Shown here piece after piece: positions 16,674-24,781 of a stretch of 49,528 bases of DNA (positions are counted from its first letter, which is position 1; each line of letters begins with the position of its first letter). The notes under the pieces are model-generated. The model searched no databases. It was not told the DNA's origin and saw nothing but the letters and a program-made list of their open reading frames with translations. This stretch comes from an uncultured Bacteroidales bacterium (GTDB taxonomy: Bacteria > Bacteroidota > Bacteroidia > Bacteroidales > FEN-979). Both the position numbers and the translations under genes were made by a program. The stretch spans positions 1-49,528 of the forward strand of contig CAJAUM010000018.1 of the NCBI GenBank assembly GCA_903945175.1. The letters run 5' to 3'.

Positions 16674-17777
16674 ATGGCAAAGTCAAAACACAATTATTGC
16701 GTGATCATGGCCGGTGGCATCGGCGCACGGTTCTGGCCCATGAGCCGCACCTCCCACCCCAAGCAATTCATCGACATCCTCGGAACAGGCGAAACACTGA
16801 TCCAGCAAACGTACAAACGGTTCAAACGGATCTGCCCGAAAGAGAACATCTATATCGTGACCAACGAGATTTACAAGAAGCTGGTTCAAACGCAAATTCC
16901 CGAAATCAAAAGCCAGCAGATTCTGTTGGAGCCTTCGCGCCGGAATACGGCCCCCTGTGTGGCCTATGCCAACTATTGCATCCTTGAACGCGATCCCGAA
17001 GCCCGCATCGTGGTAGCCCCCTCCGATCACGTTATTCTGAAAGAAGATATATTCCTCCACAATATTGAAACAGCCCTGGAAGCGGCCGCTGAAAACGACT
17101 GGCTGCTTACGCTTGGCATCCGCCCCAGCAGGCCCGATACCGGCTATGGTTACATCCAGTACGTGGATGGAAAAAAACATGCCTATCCCAAAGAAAAGCA
17201 CCTGAAAAAGGTGAAAACCTTCACCGAAAAACCCAACCTTGAACTCGCCGAAACATTTCTTCAATGCGGCGATTTCCTTTGGAATTCAGGGATATTCATC
17301 TGGTCGCTGAAAAGCATCATGAAGGCCTTTGAAACACACTTGCCCGACGTAGATGCCCTGTTCAAAAAAGGGATCGGGAAATATGGCACCAGGGAAGAAA
17401 AAGCTTTCATTGCCAGCACGTACACCATCTGTAAAAGCATCTCCCTCGACTACGGCGTGATGGAAGCGGCAGACAATGTTTATGTCCTGGCTGCCGATTT
17501 TGGTTGGTCCGATCTGGGTACCTGGGGCTCGCTGTATGAGAACCGGTCAAAAGATGAAAATGGCAATACCGTGGTTGGCAAAAACGTGATGCTGTACGAT
17601 ACATCCAATTGCATCGTCAACATGCCCAAAGATAAGGTGGTTGTGCTCGAAGGGCTTAATGATTTTATTGTGGTGGAATCGGAAAATGTACTCCTGGTTT
17701 GCCGGAAAACCGATGAGCAGCAGATCAGGCAATACGTCAATGATGTGATGCTCGAAAAGGGCGAGAAATACGTTTAA
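16674..17777 (+). CDS. manC: Mannose-1-phosphate guanylyltransferase
   Basis: 367 residues, a usual length for the single-domain enzyme. It makes GDP-mannose from mannose-1-phosphate and GTP in the cytoplasm, for surface polysaccharide and glycoprotein synthesis. The nucleotidyltransferase signature is at residues 12-31 (MAGGIGARFWPMSRTSHPKQ). Other family blocks are EPSRRNTAPC, APSDHVI, TGYGYIQY, FTEKP, LWNSGIFIW, SLDYGVMEAA and FGWSDLGTW. The C-terminal isomerase domain found in bifunctional ManA-ManC is absent. A -7 box TATGTTTG lies at 16644-16651, 22 nt before the ATG, without a clear -33. It converges on the S9 peptidase gene across a long imperfect palindrome. Confidence 0.93.
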   Translation: MAKSKHNYCVIMAGGIGARFWPMSRTSHPKQFIDILGTGETLIQQTYKRFKRICPKENIYIVTNEIYKKLVQTQIPEIKSQQILLEPSRRNTAPCVAYANYCILERDPEARIVVAPSDHVILKEDIFLHNIETALEAAAENDWLLTLGIRPSRPDTGYGYIQYVDGKKHAYPKEKHLKKVKTFTEKPNLELAETFLQCGDFLWNSGIFIWSLKSIMKAFETHLPDVDALFKKGIGKYGTREEKAFIASTYTICKSISLDYGVMEAADNVYVLAADFGWSDLGTWGSLYENRSKDENGNTVVGKNVMLYDTSNCIVNMPKDKVVVLEGLNDFIVVESENVLLVCRKTDEQQIRQYVNDVMLEKGEKYV

Positions 17778-17780
17778 AAG

Positions 17781-17893
17781 ATAATATCCGTCATCACATC
17801 GCAACTGCGGCATTTGCTCGATAAGATTCTTAACTGTACACGACAGCAATTACCGCAAAAGCCTGAGGTTGCTCATGTGACGACGGATATTAT
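17781..17893. repeat. 113-bp imperfect palindrome between convergent genes
   Basis: The outer arms ATAATATCCGTC (17781-17792) and GACGGATATTAT (17882-17893) are perfect complements. Pairing continues inward with TCACAT/ATGTGA, and an inner pair at 17805-17818 and 17845-17858 matches at 11 of 14 positions. The loop is about 26 nt. It fills nearly the whole gap between the convergent stops at 17777 and 17913. It could fold as a bidirectional terminator; a small palindromic mobile element is the other reading. No flanking target duplication is evident. Confidence 0.65.
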
Positions 17894-17912
17894 TTAATGA
17901 ATTCCTCCTGTA

Positions 17913-19826
17913 TTACTTTAGATGTTTCGCCAGGAATCCCTCCATGGCCCGGTAAAAATCAAACCGGTTTTCTTCGTTGTGAAATCCATGGCCTTCGTTG
18001 TCCTTGACCATATATTCCACGGCAATGTTGCGTTTCTTCAGCGCCTCAACAATCTGGTCTGATTCTGCAATGTTCACGCGCGGGTCGTTCTTGCCCTGGG
18101 CTACAAACAACGGTGTATTGATCTTATCCGCATTCAGCGCCGGCGAGGTGGCTACGAACTGCGCACTGTCGCCCTTCGGATTGCCGACCATCTCATACAT
18201 CATGTCGAGCATGGGTTTCCAGTAAGGCGGAATGGTCTTCATGAAGGTGAAGAGGTTCGAAACACCTACATAATCCACCCCGGCTGCATAGAGATCGGGT
18301 TCGCGAACCAACCCCTGCAGGGTGGCGTATCCGCCGTAGCTGCCGCCGTAGATGGCAATCTTTTTGGCATCGGCAATGCCCTTGGTGATCAGCCATTGGG
18401 TCCCGTCGGTGATATCATCCTGCATGGTCTTTCCCCACTCCTTGAACGATTTTTCCCAGAAGGCTTTGCCATAGCCGGTCGATCCCCTGAAGTTCATCTG
18501 CAGAACGGCATATCCGCGGTTGGCCAGGAACTGGATCTCGGGATTGAAATACCAGCTGTCGCGCGCCCAGGGTCCGCCATGGGGATTCACCACCACCGGC
18601 AAGTCTTTCGCGGTTTCCATCGTATATCCGTTGGGAAGCGTCAGGTATCCCTGAATCTTTACACTGTCGCGGGCAGTATATTCAATGGGCACCATTTCCG
18701 ACAGCTCCTGCTCATTCAGCCAGGGTGCAATATCGGCCACCTTTTGAAGGCTGTCCTTGGCACGGTCATACACGTAATAGGCTCCCATCGAACGGTCGCT
18801 GTAGGCACGGATCATGAATTTATCTTCCGCCCTGGTGAGGGAGGTGATGCCGAAGGTGTAGTTTCCCAGATGTTTCTGGATTTTATCATAAAACTGTTTG
18901 CCTTCTTCATCAAAAAAGTACCGCTCCTGCTTCGATGATTCGTAATTGGCACAGATGAGCGCCTTCTTTACCCGCGACCAGGTCAGATCACTTACATCAT
19001 AGTCTTTGTTTTCGTAGAGCATTTGAATTTCCTTGCCATTGGCAATGTCGAAAATCACGATGGCGCTTTTATCGCGGCCAAGGTTCGATGAGGCATACAC
19101 ATTCTTGTTGTCGAAGGTGAACATAAGCGGCGACAGGGTCTCTTTGAAATTGGTGGTCAGCACCGGCCTGAACTTATCCGATTCCTTTTCGCGGTAAAGC
19201 AATTGGGTATTCACACCATCCACGATGGCCATGGCTGCCCGCAGCTTCCCGGCATGATCAAGGATCCAGCCCTGGATATTTCCCGGGTTTTCGGCCAATT
19301 GTGTCATTTTCCCGGTCACGATATTCAGGCGGAAGGGATCAAACACCTCGGGGTTGCGCTTATTGAGCCCGATGATCATCTCATCAGGAAAATCGTAAAG
19401 GTCGTCGATGATCTCTGTCCTTACCTTAGGAAAGTCGGTGAAGCACTGCAGGTTTGACCCGTCGATGTTGACGCCGTAAAGTTTGAAGTTTTCATCGCCG
19501 CCGGTATCTTTGAGAAATACGATGCGGGTGGGGTTCTTCCAGAAGTAGCCGGCAATATCGCGGTCCTTCTCCGAAGTCAGCTGAATGGCCTTTTCCGTTC
19601 CGATCTCCTGAACAAAAATATTCATGCGTTTTTCAACAGGCGCCATGTAAGAAAAGTATTTCCCGTCGGGGGAAATCTGATAGCGTGCTTTTTCGGGATT
19701 TTTAAAGAAATCCTCAAGTGGAATTTGTCTTGCCTGCATGGGTTTTTTAGGTTTACATCCCCCCATCAGAAGGGCAGAACTGATTAATCCTCCAAGGAGG
19801 AGATACAATAATGTTTTTGTTCTCAT
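17913..19826 (-). CDS. S9-family prolyl oligopeptidase-type lipoprotein
   Basis: 637 residues from the ATG at 19826. A longer frame adds 21 residues but hides the lipoprotein signal MRTKTLLYLLLGGLISSALL followed by MGGC (Cys24). The N-terminal ~370 residues form a propeller (for example 'RYQISPDGKYFSYMAPVEKR', DAGxL/W-type repeats). The C-terminal alpha/beta hydrolase has the triad Ser496 in GGSYGG, Asp581 in KNDPRVN and His613 in EGHGF, plus the oxyanion-side HGGPW. Such dipeptidyl/acylaminoacyl peptidases cut short peptides; here it would be periplasmic and membrane-anchored. No partner genes adjoin it. Confidence 0.92.
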   Translation of the reverse strand: MRTKTLLYLLLGGLISSALLMGGCKPKKPMQARQIPLEDFFKNPEKARYQISPDGKYFSYMAPVEKRMNIFVQEIGTEKAIQLTSEKDRDIAGYFWKNPTRIVFLKDTGGDENFKLYGVNIDGSNLQCFTDFPKVRTEIIDDLYDFPDEMIIGLNKRNPEVFDPFRLNIVTGKMTQLAENPGNIQGWILDHAGKLRAAMAIVDGVNTQLLYREKESDKFRPVLTTNFKETLSPLMFTFDNKNVYASSNLGRDKSAIVIFDIANGKEIQMLYENKDYDVSDLTWSRVKKALICANYESSKQERYFFDEEGKQFYDKIQKHLGNYTFGITSLTRAEDKFMIRAYSDRSMGAYYVYDRAKDSLQKVADIAPWLNEQELSEMVPIEYTARDSVKIQGYLTLPNGYTMETAKDLPVVVNPHGGPWARDSWYFNPEIQFLANRGYAVLQMNFRGSTGYGKAFWEKSFKEWGKTMQDDITDGTQWLITKGIADAKKIAIYGGSYGGYATLQGLVREPDLYAAGVDYVGVSNLFTFMKTIPPYWKPMLDMMYEMVGNPKGDSAQFVATSPALNADKINTPLFVAQGKNDPRVNIAESDQIVEALKKRNIAVEYMVKDNEGHGFHNEENRFDFYRAMEGFLAKHLK

Positions 19827-20064
19827 AAAGGTTTTATTTTGGTGCAATGATATTAAACAATATCGTAACCCCGGGGTTTTTTCGATCATCCTCCTCCATT
19901 TATCTGTGAATTCATCGATTATCCTGATAAAAAATCACATACCTTTGATAACCAGATGAAAATATATTTCATGGTTCATCGTTTAAATATACAGTCCATG
20001 GTACCGCGATCATGGAAACAATCTGAATGCCCAATCCTGCGGATGTACTAAATTATGCTGCATA

Positions 20065-21564
20065 GTGGATATATACCTTAAAAAAAGGCGCTGGAAACTG
20101 ATTCTGTTTGCTTTTGCCATACTTATCGTGGCCGCATCGCTCTATTACACCAACATCCTGGTACATGAGATCAGGAAGGATGAACGGAAAAACGTGGAGA
20201 TCTGGGCCGATGCCATCCATCAGAAAGCAGATCTGGTAAATTTTACCAACGACCTGTTTGAGCAGATCAAAACCGAAGAGCGCAAGCGGGTTTCCATCGT
20301 AGCCGAAGCGCAACGCCGCATTTTTAAAGCCACTTCAGATGAGGACCTTAATTTCTTCAGCAGCATCATCGGCGAAAACACGACCATTCCTGTTATTGTC
20401 ACAGATGAAACGGGCAAGATCGTGAATGCCCGAAACATCGGCGTAAAAGAGGGAGATCTCCTTGGAGGGGACCTGAAGGCCGAATTTTCAGTTTATCCGC
20501 CCATCATCGTTACCTATTATCTGAATAAAAAAATCTATCTCTATTATAAAGATTCCAACATGTTTGCCCAGTTGAAAAAGGGGCTGGACGATCTTATCCG
20601 CTCGTTTTTCTCGGAGGTGGTGCTTAATTCAGCCTCTGTACCGGTTATCATTACCGACAGCACCGGTAAAAAGGTATATCAGTCAGGGAATATCCCGCCC
20701 GAAAAACTGAAAGATAAAGCCTGGGTGGCCCGCACCCTGCAATCGATGGCCTCACAGAATACCCCGATCCGGATCGACCTGGCCGATACAGGCGTGCATT
20801 ACATCTATTACCAGGATTCATTCCTGCTCACCCAGCTGAAATATTATCCGGTTGTGCAGCTGGGGGTTATTTTTGTTTTTTTGATGATCGCCTACCTGCT
20901 CTTCAGTTATGCGCGCAAGTCGGAGCAGAACCAGGTTTGGGTGGGTATGGCCAAGGAGACCGCACATCAGTTGGGCACGCCGCTTTCATCCATGGTTGCG
21001 TGGATGGAGCTGCTGAAGTTAAAGGGTCTCGATGAAGAGACTGTCCGCGAAATTGAAAAGGATGTGCAGCGGCTGGAGACCATCACCGACCGGTTTTCAA
21101 AGATCGGCTCTACGGCCAAGCTTGAAAAGACAAACGTTGTTGCAGTGGTACACGATACGGTCGAATATATCCGCTCCAGGATCTCCGCAAAGGTCAATTT
21201 TGAAATCAAACCGGGTCTGGACCATGAGATAATGATCCCGCTGAATCTTCACCTTTTTGAGTGGGTTATTGAGAACATTTGTAAAAATGCCGTGGATGCC
21301 ATGGCGGGCAATGGCCAGGTGAACATTGAAATTTCCGAGGACGACGATCACATTCACATCGACATCGGCGATACCGGCAAGGGGATTCCAAAATCGCGGT
21401 TTAAAACCATTTTCAGGCCCGGATATACCAGCAAAGCACGGGGCTGGGGACTTGGACTGACCCTCACCAAGCGGATCGTTGAAAATTATCACAATGGGAA
21501 GATCTTTGTGAAATCATCTGTTCTGAACAAGGGCACCACCTTTCGCATCATCATGAAAAAATAG
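20065..21564 (+). CDS. Membrane sensor histidine kinase
   Basis: 499 residues from a GTG; no in-frame ATG is available upstream before a stop or far from the coding signal. TM helices at about 11-29 and 263-283 enclose an extracytoplasmic sensor of about 230 residues with two similar halves (PVIVTDETGKIVN at 109 and PVIITDSTGKKVY at 193), perhaps tandem PAS-like folds. There is no HAMP. The phospho-acceptor is H301 in KETAHQLGTPLSS. The ATPase has ENICKNAVDAM, DTGKGI and GWGLGLTLTKRI. No response regulator adjoins it. HemW follows 4 bp downstream, so the two are cotranscribed. A TACCTTTG box at 19940-19947 may be its promoter. Confidence 0.9.
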   Translation: MDIYLKKRRWKLILFAFAILIVAASLYYTNILVHEIRKDERKNVEIWADAIHQKADLVNFTNDLFEQIKTEERKRVSIVAEAQRRIFKATSDEDLNFFSSIIGENTTIPVIVTDETGKIVNARNIGVKEGDLLGGDLKAEFSVYPPIIVTYYLNKKIYLYYKDSNMFAQLKKGLDDLIRSFFSEVVLNSASVPVIITDSTGKKVYQSGNIPPEKLKDKAWVARTLQSMASQNTPIRIDLADTGVHYIYYQDSFLLTQLKYYPVVQLGVIFVFLMIAYLLFSYARKSEQNQVWVGMAKETAHQLGTPLSSMVAWMELLKLKGLDEETVREIEKDVQRLETITDRFSKIGSTAKLEKTNVVAVVHDTVEYIRSRISAKVNFEIKPGLDHEIMIPLNLHLFEWVIENICKNAVDAMAGNGQVNIEISEDDDHIHIDIGDTGKGIPKSRFKTIFRPGYTSKARGWGLGLTLTKRIVENYHNGKIFVKSSVLNKGTTFRIIMKK

Positions 21565-21568
21565 CCTC

Positions 21569-22741
21569 TTGGCCGGAATCTATATCCACATCCCTTTCTG
21601 CAGGCGCAAATGCCACTATTGCAACTTCTTTTCGCTGGCTTCACAAAAGCTGAAAGAGCCATTTCTGACGGCCTTGAAAAAAGAGATTGGGCAAACCCGC
21701 GATTACCTGTGCGGCGAACCAGTGAATACCATATATTTCGGCGGTGGAACCCCTTCGCTTTACAACCCCTTGGTGTTGCAGGAGATCATTGATCTGATTT
21801 CCCTTGTCACGCCTCCCGCGACACGCGTCACCTCTTTCAGCGGCGAGGCAGAAATCAATCAGGATGTAAACCGTGAGATCACCCTGGAGATCAATCCCGA
21901 CGATATTACCCCCGCCTATATCGGTCGGTTGAAGCAAACCTCCTTCAACCGTTTCAGCATCGGCATTCAGTCGTTTTTTGATGAGGATCTCATCTGGCTG
22001 AACCGTTCGCACTCCGCTGATCAGGCCATCCAATCGGTGAGGATGCTGCAGGAGGCAGGATATGAAAACCTCAGCATCGACCTGATCTATGGTATTCCAT
22101 CATCCTCACACGAAAAGTGGCAGAAGAATCTTGAAACAGCATTTTCCCTGGATGTTCCGCATATTTCGGCCTATGCGCTGACGGTCGAAGCTAAAACACC
22201 GCTGGCCTGGATGATCGGCCAACACAAATCGGCGACGGTCAACGATGAAATGCAGGCAGATCAATTCAACATGCTGATGAATAAAACAAAGGAACACGGT
22301 TATCTCCAGTATGAGATTTCGAACTTCTGCAAACCCGGCCGGCATGCCATTCACAACACGAATTACTGGCAAGGTGTTCCTTACCTGGGGCTCGGTCCCT
22401 CGGCACACAGCTTCAACCGGTCTTCACGACGCTGGAATATCTCCAGCCTCTCGAAATACATCGACGGACTGAATAAGGGGGAGCCCATAACCGATGAGGA
22501 GCTATTGACGTCTGTACAGAAGTACAATGAATATGTGATGACTTCGTTGCGTACGATGTGGGGATGCAACCTGGAGAAAATTAATGACGAATTACGAATG
22601 ACGAATGACGATTTGATCAGGAAACATGCTTCATTGTTTGTTAAGCAAGGAATGCTGACAGAAAACTCGGGTGTGTTTTTCCTGACCGATAAAGGAAAAC
22701 TGTTTGCTGACCGGATAGCAAGTGAGTTGTTCATTACCTGA
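21569..22741 (+). CDS. hemW: Radical SAM heme chaperone HemW
   Basis: 390 residues. The only usable start is TTG at 21569, as an in-frame TGA lies at 21554. It gives the normal HemW N-terminus MAGIYIHIPFCRRKCHYC, with the [4Fe-4S] cysteines C11, C15 and C18. Other family blocks: YFGGGTPS, LEINPDD, FNRFSIGIQSF, LSIDLIYGIP, HISAYALTVE, YEISNFCKPG, HNTNYWQG, YLGLGPSAHS. It is thought to deliver heme to apoproteins. Two low-complexity inserts stand out: residues about 81-100 (VTPPATRVTSFSGEAEINQD), which encode a heptad repeat, and NDELRMTNDD near 339-348, encoded by four 7-bp repeats. Both keep the frame. Confidence 0.92.
   Translation: MAGIYIHIPFCRRKCHYCNFFSLASQKLKEPFLTALKKEIGQTRDYLCGEPVNTIYFGGGTPSLYNPLVLQEIIDLISLVTPPATRVTSFSGEAEINQDVNREITLEINPDDITPAYIGRLKQTSFNRFSIGIQSFFDEDLIWLNRSHSADQAIQSVRMLQEAGYENLSIDLIYGIPSSSHEKWQKNLETAFSLDVPHISAYALTVEAKTPLAWMIGQHKSATVNDEMQADQFNMLMNKTKEHGYLQYEISNFCKPGRHAIHNTNYWQGVPYLGLGPSAHSFNRSSRRWNISSLSKYIDGLNKGEPITDEELLTSVQKYNEYVMTSLRTMWGCNLEKINDELRMTNDDLIRKHASLFVKQGMLTENSGVFFLTDKGKLFADRIASELFIT
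21806..21833 (+). repeat. Four degenerate 7-bp repeats inside hemW
   Basis: Units GTCACGC, CTCCCGC, GACACGC and GTCACCT. These are the reverse complement of the GCGTGAC/GCGGGAC repeat inside the neighbouring methyltransferase gene at 23281-23308. They encode the VTPPATRVT segment, which is not part of the usual HemW sequence. Confidence 0.7.
22584..22611 (+). repeat. Four 7-bp repeats near the 3' end of hemW
   Basis: Units ATGACGA, ATTACGA, ATGACGA and ATGACGA in direct tandem. They encode NDELRMTND. Short ATTACGA/ATGACGA arrays are familiar as dispersed repeats in Bacteroidota; here the array is inside a reading frame. Confidence 0.75.
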
Positions 22742-22785
22742 AGAGGCTGTGAACTAGCAAGGCAGCGAACTTTTTTTTCTGACGA

Positions 22786-23733
22786 TTATTTTGCAAACCT
22801 GAGGAATGTTCCCAGCGGAAGTCTCCTTTTTCCTTTATCCTCAAAGTAGAACTCCCCCGATTGCAATCCGGGTATTTCACCGAAGCGGGTCCTCACCAGG
22901 TTTTCGGGAATCAGCGGCGAAAATCCCATTGAATATAAACTCAATACGAGGAACCCGTGTTCAGGTTCGAGCAATTGTTTGCAAAGGGCCATCATTTCGT
23001 CAATTGCGTCTTCCAGGATCCATCTCTCTCCATCGGGACCCCTCCCGTAGGCCGGCGGATCAAGGATAATGCCATCGTAGAGGTTGCCCCGCTTCACTTC
23101 ACGGCGAACAAAATTCATGGCATCCTCCACCACCCACCGGATGTTGTCGAGATTGCTTGCGGCCATCATCTCCTTGGCCCAGGTAATCACCGGTTTCACC
23201 GAATCAACGTGCACCACATCGGCGCCGGCTGCCTTGGCGGCAAGAGAGGAGCCGCCCGTGTAGGCAAAGAGGTTTAATACGCGTGACGCGTGACGCGGGA
23301 CGCGGGACAAATCAGGCGTGACAGGTGATGTATCCTGATTGTTATTTTTAGCTCGTTGAGTTATTACCTCGTAGATGTAGTTCCAGTTGATGGCCTGCTC
23401 AGGGAATACGCCGATGTGACCAAAAGCGGTGAGTCCCAGTCTGAAGTTCAGGTTCATCTGTTTGTACTTGTACCCGATGATCCATTGATCCGGCATTTTC
23501 GGTTTCCTGATCCAGGATCCGCGTTCGTTCTCCTCGCCCGGTTTTTTGCCCTTCATGCGCACATAGCGGGCATGGGAGATCCTTTCCCATTCGCTTTCGG
23601 GCAGCGATTTCTGCCACACAGCCTGGGGCTCGGGGCGGATCAGGATATATTTCCCGAAGCGCTCAAGCTTTTCCCGGCTGCCGGTATCAATCAGTTCATA
23701 TTCGTTCCAGTCGGTCGTTGTTAAAAGTTCCAT
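22786..23733 (-). CDS. Class I SAM-dependent methyltransferase (RlmI/RlmK-like)
   Basis: 315 residues from the ATG at 23733; the longest frame begins with GTG 30 codons upstream and crosses the promoter. The N-terminal ~130 residues (ELIDTGSREKLERFGKYILI RPEPQAVW) precede a Rossmann methyltransferase: VLNLFAYTGGSSLAAKAAGA (motif I), VHVDSVKPVITWA, WVVEDAMNFV and ILDPPAYGRG (the catalytic-loop DPPxY/F). This fits the rRNA methyltransferase group of RlmI/RlmK; the exact target base is unknown. Between the two halves lies an insertion (NNNQDTSPVTPDLSRVPRHA) made by heptad repeats. A TACCTTTG box at 23782-23789 lies 49 nt upstream. Convergent with hemW. Confidence 0.85.
   Translation of the reverse strand: MELLTTTDWNEYELIDTGSREKLERFGKYILIRPEPQAVWQKSLPESEWERISHARYVRMKGKKPGEENERGSWIRKPKMPDQWIIGYKYKQMNLNFRLGLTAFGHIGVFPEQAINWNYIYEVITQRAKNNNQDTSPVTPDLSRVPRHASRVLNLFAYTGGSSLAAKAAGADVVHVDSVKPVITWAKEMMAASNLDNIRWVVEDAMNFVRREVKRGNLYDGIILDPPAYGRGPDGERWILEDAIDEMMALCKQLLEPEHGFLVLSLYSMGFSPLIPENLVRTRFGEIPGLQSGEFYFEDKGKRRLPLGTFLRFAK
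23281..23308 (+). repeat. Four 7-bp repeats inside the methyltransferase gene
   Basis: Units GCGTGAC, GCGTGAC, GCGGGAC and GCGGGAC in direct tandem, followed at 23310-23340 by an AATCAGG/CCTGATT inverted repeat. Together they encode an extra ~20 residues just before methyltransferase motif I. Confidence 0.8.
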
Positions 23734-23781
23734 AACAAAAGTATGATGATAAATAAAAGGTACAGAGGCCCTTATCAGCAT

Positions 23782-23789
23782 CAAAGGTA
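23782..23789 (-). promoter_or_regulatory. Candidate -7 box for the methyltransferase gene
   Basis: Minus strand TACCTTTG is a perfect TAnnTTTG, preceded 18 nt upstream by TTG (23810-23808). It leaves a leader of about 45 nt to the ATG at 23733 and supports that start over the longer GTG frame. A second box TACTTTTG (23743-23736) is too close to the ATG. Confidence 0.45.
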
Positions 23790-23874
23790 ATAAATTGTCA
23801 TGCTGCCCAACACCAACAGGCACGCATTGAAATCTTTTTCAGTTCCGTAAGGGGAATATCCTGGTTATGTCGAC

Positions 23875-24183
23875 CTATCTCTTCCAGCTCTTTGACCTGT
23901 TTCCCCCCAGGAATCCCCAGCCTCCGCTGCCGATCATAAAACCGAAGGCATACCATGCCCCGTTGTTATTCTGGGCAAAAACCGAGACATCACTACGCCA
24001 AAGCATGGCAATCAGGTCGATGGGCGCGATGATTCCATGCCACAGTCCGCCCCAGAAACCATAGGTTTGACCTTTAAGACACTCTGTGACCAATTCCTTA
24101 TTTGCACATCCCGTAAAGATCATGACGATGGCCAGGAGGAGCAATGCGATCGCAACCCCCTTGCGTGTAATTGATTTTTTCAT
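23875..24183 (-). CDS. Small lipoprotein with Gly/Trp-rich membrane segment
   Basis: 102 residues. Signal MKKSITRKGVAIALLLLAIV followed by MIFTGC (lipobox Cys at about 26). The mature part has a hydrophobic stretch with GFWGGLWHGIIAPIDLIAML and later FGFMIGSGGWGFLGG, before a basic end RSKSWKR. The pattern 'GFWxGLWHGxIxPI…' with 'SLF/VFAxNN' is shared by small conserved proteins seen in several phyla, but I know no function for them. It stands alone, divergent from the thioesterase gene with 73 bp between them. Confidence 0.75.
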   Translation of the reverse strand: MKKSITRKGVAIALLLLAIVMIFTGCANKELVTECLKGQTYGFWGGLWHGIIAPIDLIAMLWRSDVSVFAQNNNGAWYAFGFMIGSGGWGFLGGNRSKSWKR

Positions 24184-24256
24184 GTTTCAGCTGTTTTACC
24201 CCTGCAAGTTAAACAGAAAAATCCCATCTTCGCAACCAGAAAGAAACAATACGTTT

Positions 24257-24781
24257 ATGAAATACGCCGTAAGGAAAAAACAGCACAATTCAAAGATGTG
24301 TTTTGTGTGCGGGTTGAAAAATGATTTCGGCCTCCATGCCTCTTTTTACGAAACCGAAGCCAAGGAACTGGTGGCCCTGATCAGTCCATCGGAACAACAT
24401 CAGGGTTACCCCGGACGGATGCATGGGGGAATTGCGGCGGCCATCCTCGATGAAACCATGGGCCGTGCCATCTGCAATGAAAAGGACAAAACAATATGGA
24501 GCGTTACCCTCGAACTCACCACAAAATTCAGGAAACCGATCCCCCTCGACGGGGAATTGAAGGTGGTGGGACGCGTAGTGCGCGAAGGGGGCCGCTTTTA
24601 TGAAAGCTCAGGCGAAATTATCCTTCCGGATGGTGGAATAGCCGTTTCCGCCACCGGGAAATTTATGAAGATTGACTTCGATTCGGTCACCAGCGCACGG
24701 TTAAACGACCTCGACTGGTTCATGGTTAAAAACCCCGATGACCCTGCTGAAATTGAGATACCCCGGGAAGAGGCCGGTTAA
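24257..24781 (+). CDS. Hotdog-fold acyl-CoA thioesterase (PaaI-like)
   Basis: 174 residues from the ATG at 24257. The longer frame back to 24086 runs through the divergent lipoprotein gene and is rejected. Family blocks: CFVCGLKNDFGL near residue 15, HGGIAAAILDETMG at 56-69 (HGG loop plus Asp65/Glu66 of the hotdog active site), WSVTLELTTKFRKPIPLDG, and VVREGGRFYESSGEI. The CFVCG-x-x-N start is common in this branch and may bind a metal or simply be structural. Such enzymes hydrolyse acyl-CoA thioesters in the cytoplasm; the acyl group cannot be told. Its 3' end overlaps the convergent gene at 24726 by 56 bp. Confidence 0.85.
   Translation: MKYAVRKKQHNSKMCFVCGLKNDFGLHASFYETEAKELVALISPSEQHQGYPGRMHGGIAAAILDETMGRAICNEKDKTIWSVTLELTTKFRKPIPLDGELKVVGRVVREGGRFYESSGEIILPDGGIAVSATGKFMKIDFDSVTSARLNDLDWFMVKNPDDPAEIEIPREEAG

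Noticed and set aside
16683-17264. 193-codon minus-strand frame inside manC
   Set aside because: Shadow of the guanylyltransferase gene; Gly/Phe-rich composition typical of antisense translation.
19868-19879. AACCCCGGGGTT palindrome followed by T-run, possible terminator
   Set aside because: It has no loop and lies in the divergent region between two gene starts, where a terminator is not expected.
24086-24256. N-terminal extension of the thioesterase frame
   Set aside because: It runs antisense through the lipoprotein gene, and the family homology begins after the ATG at 24257.
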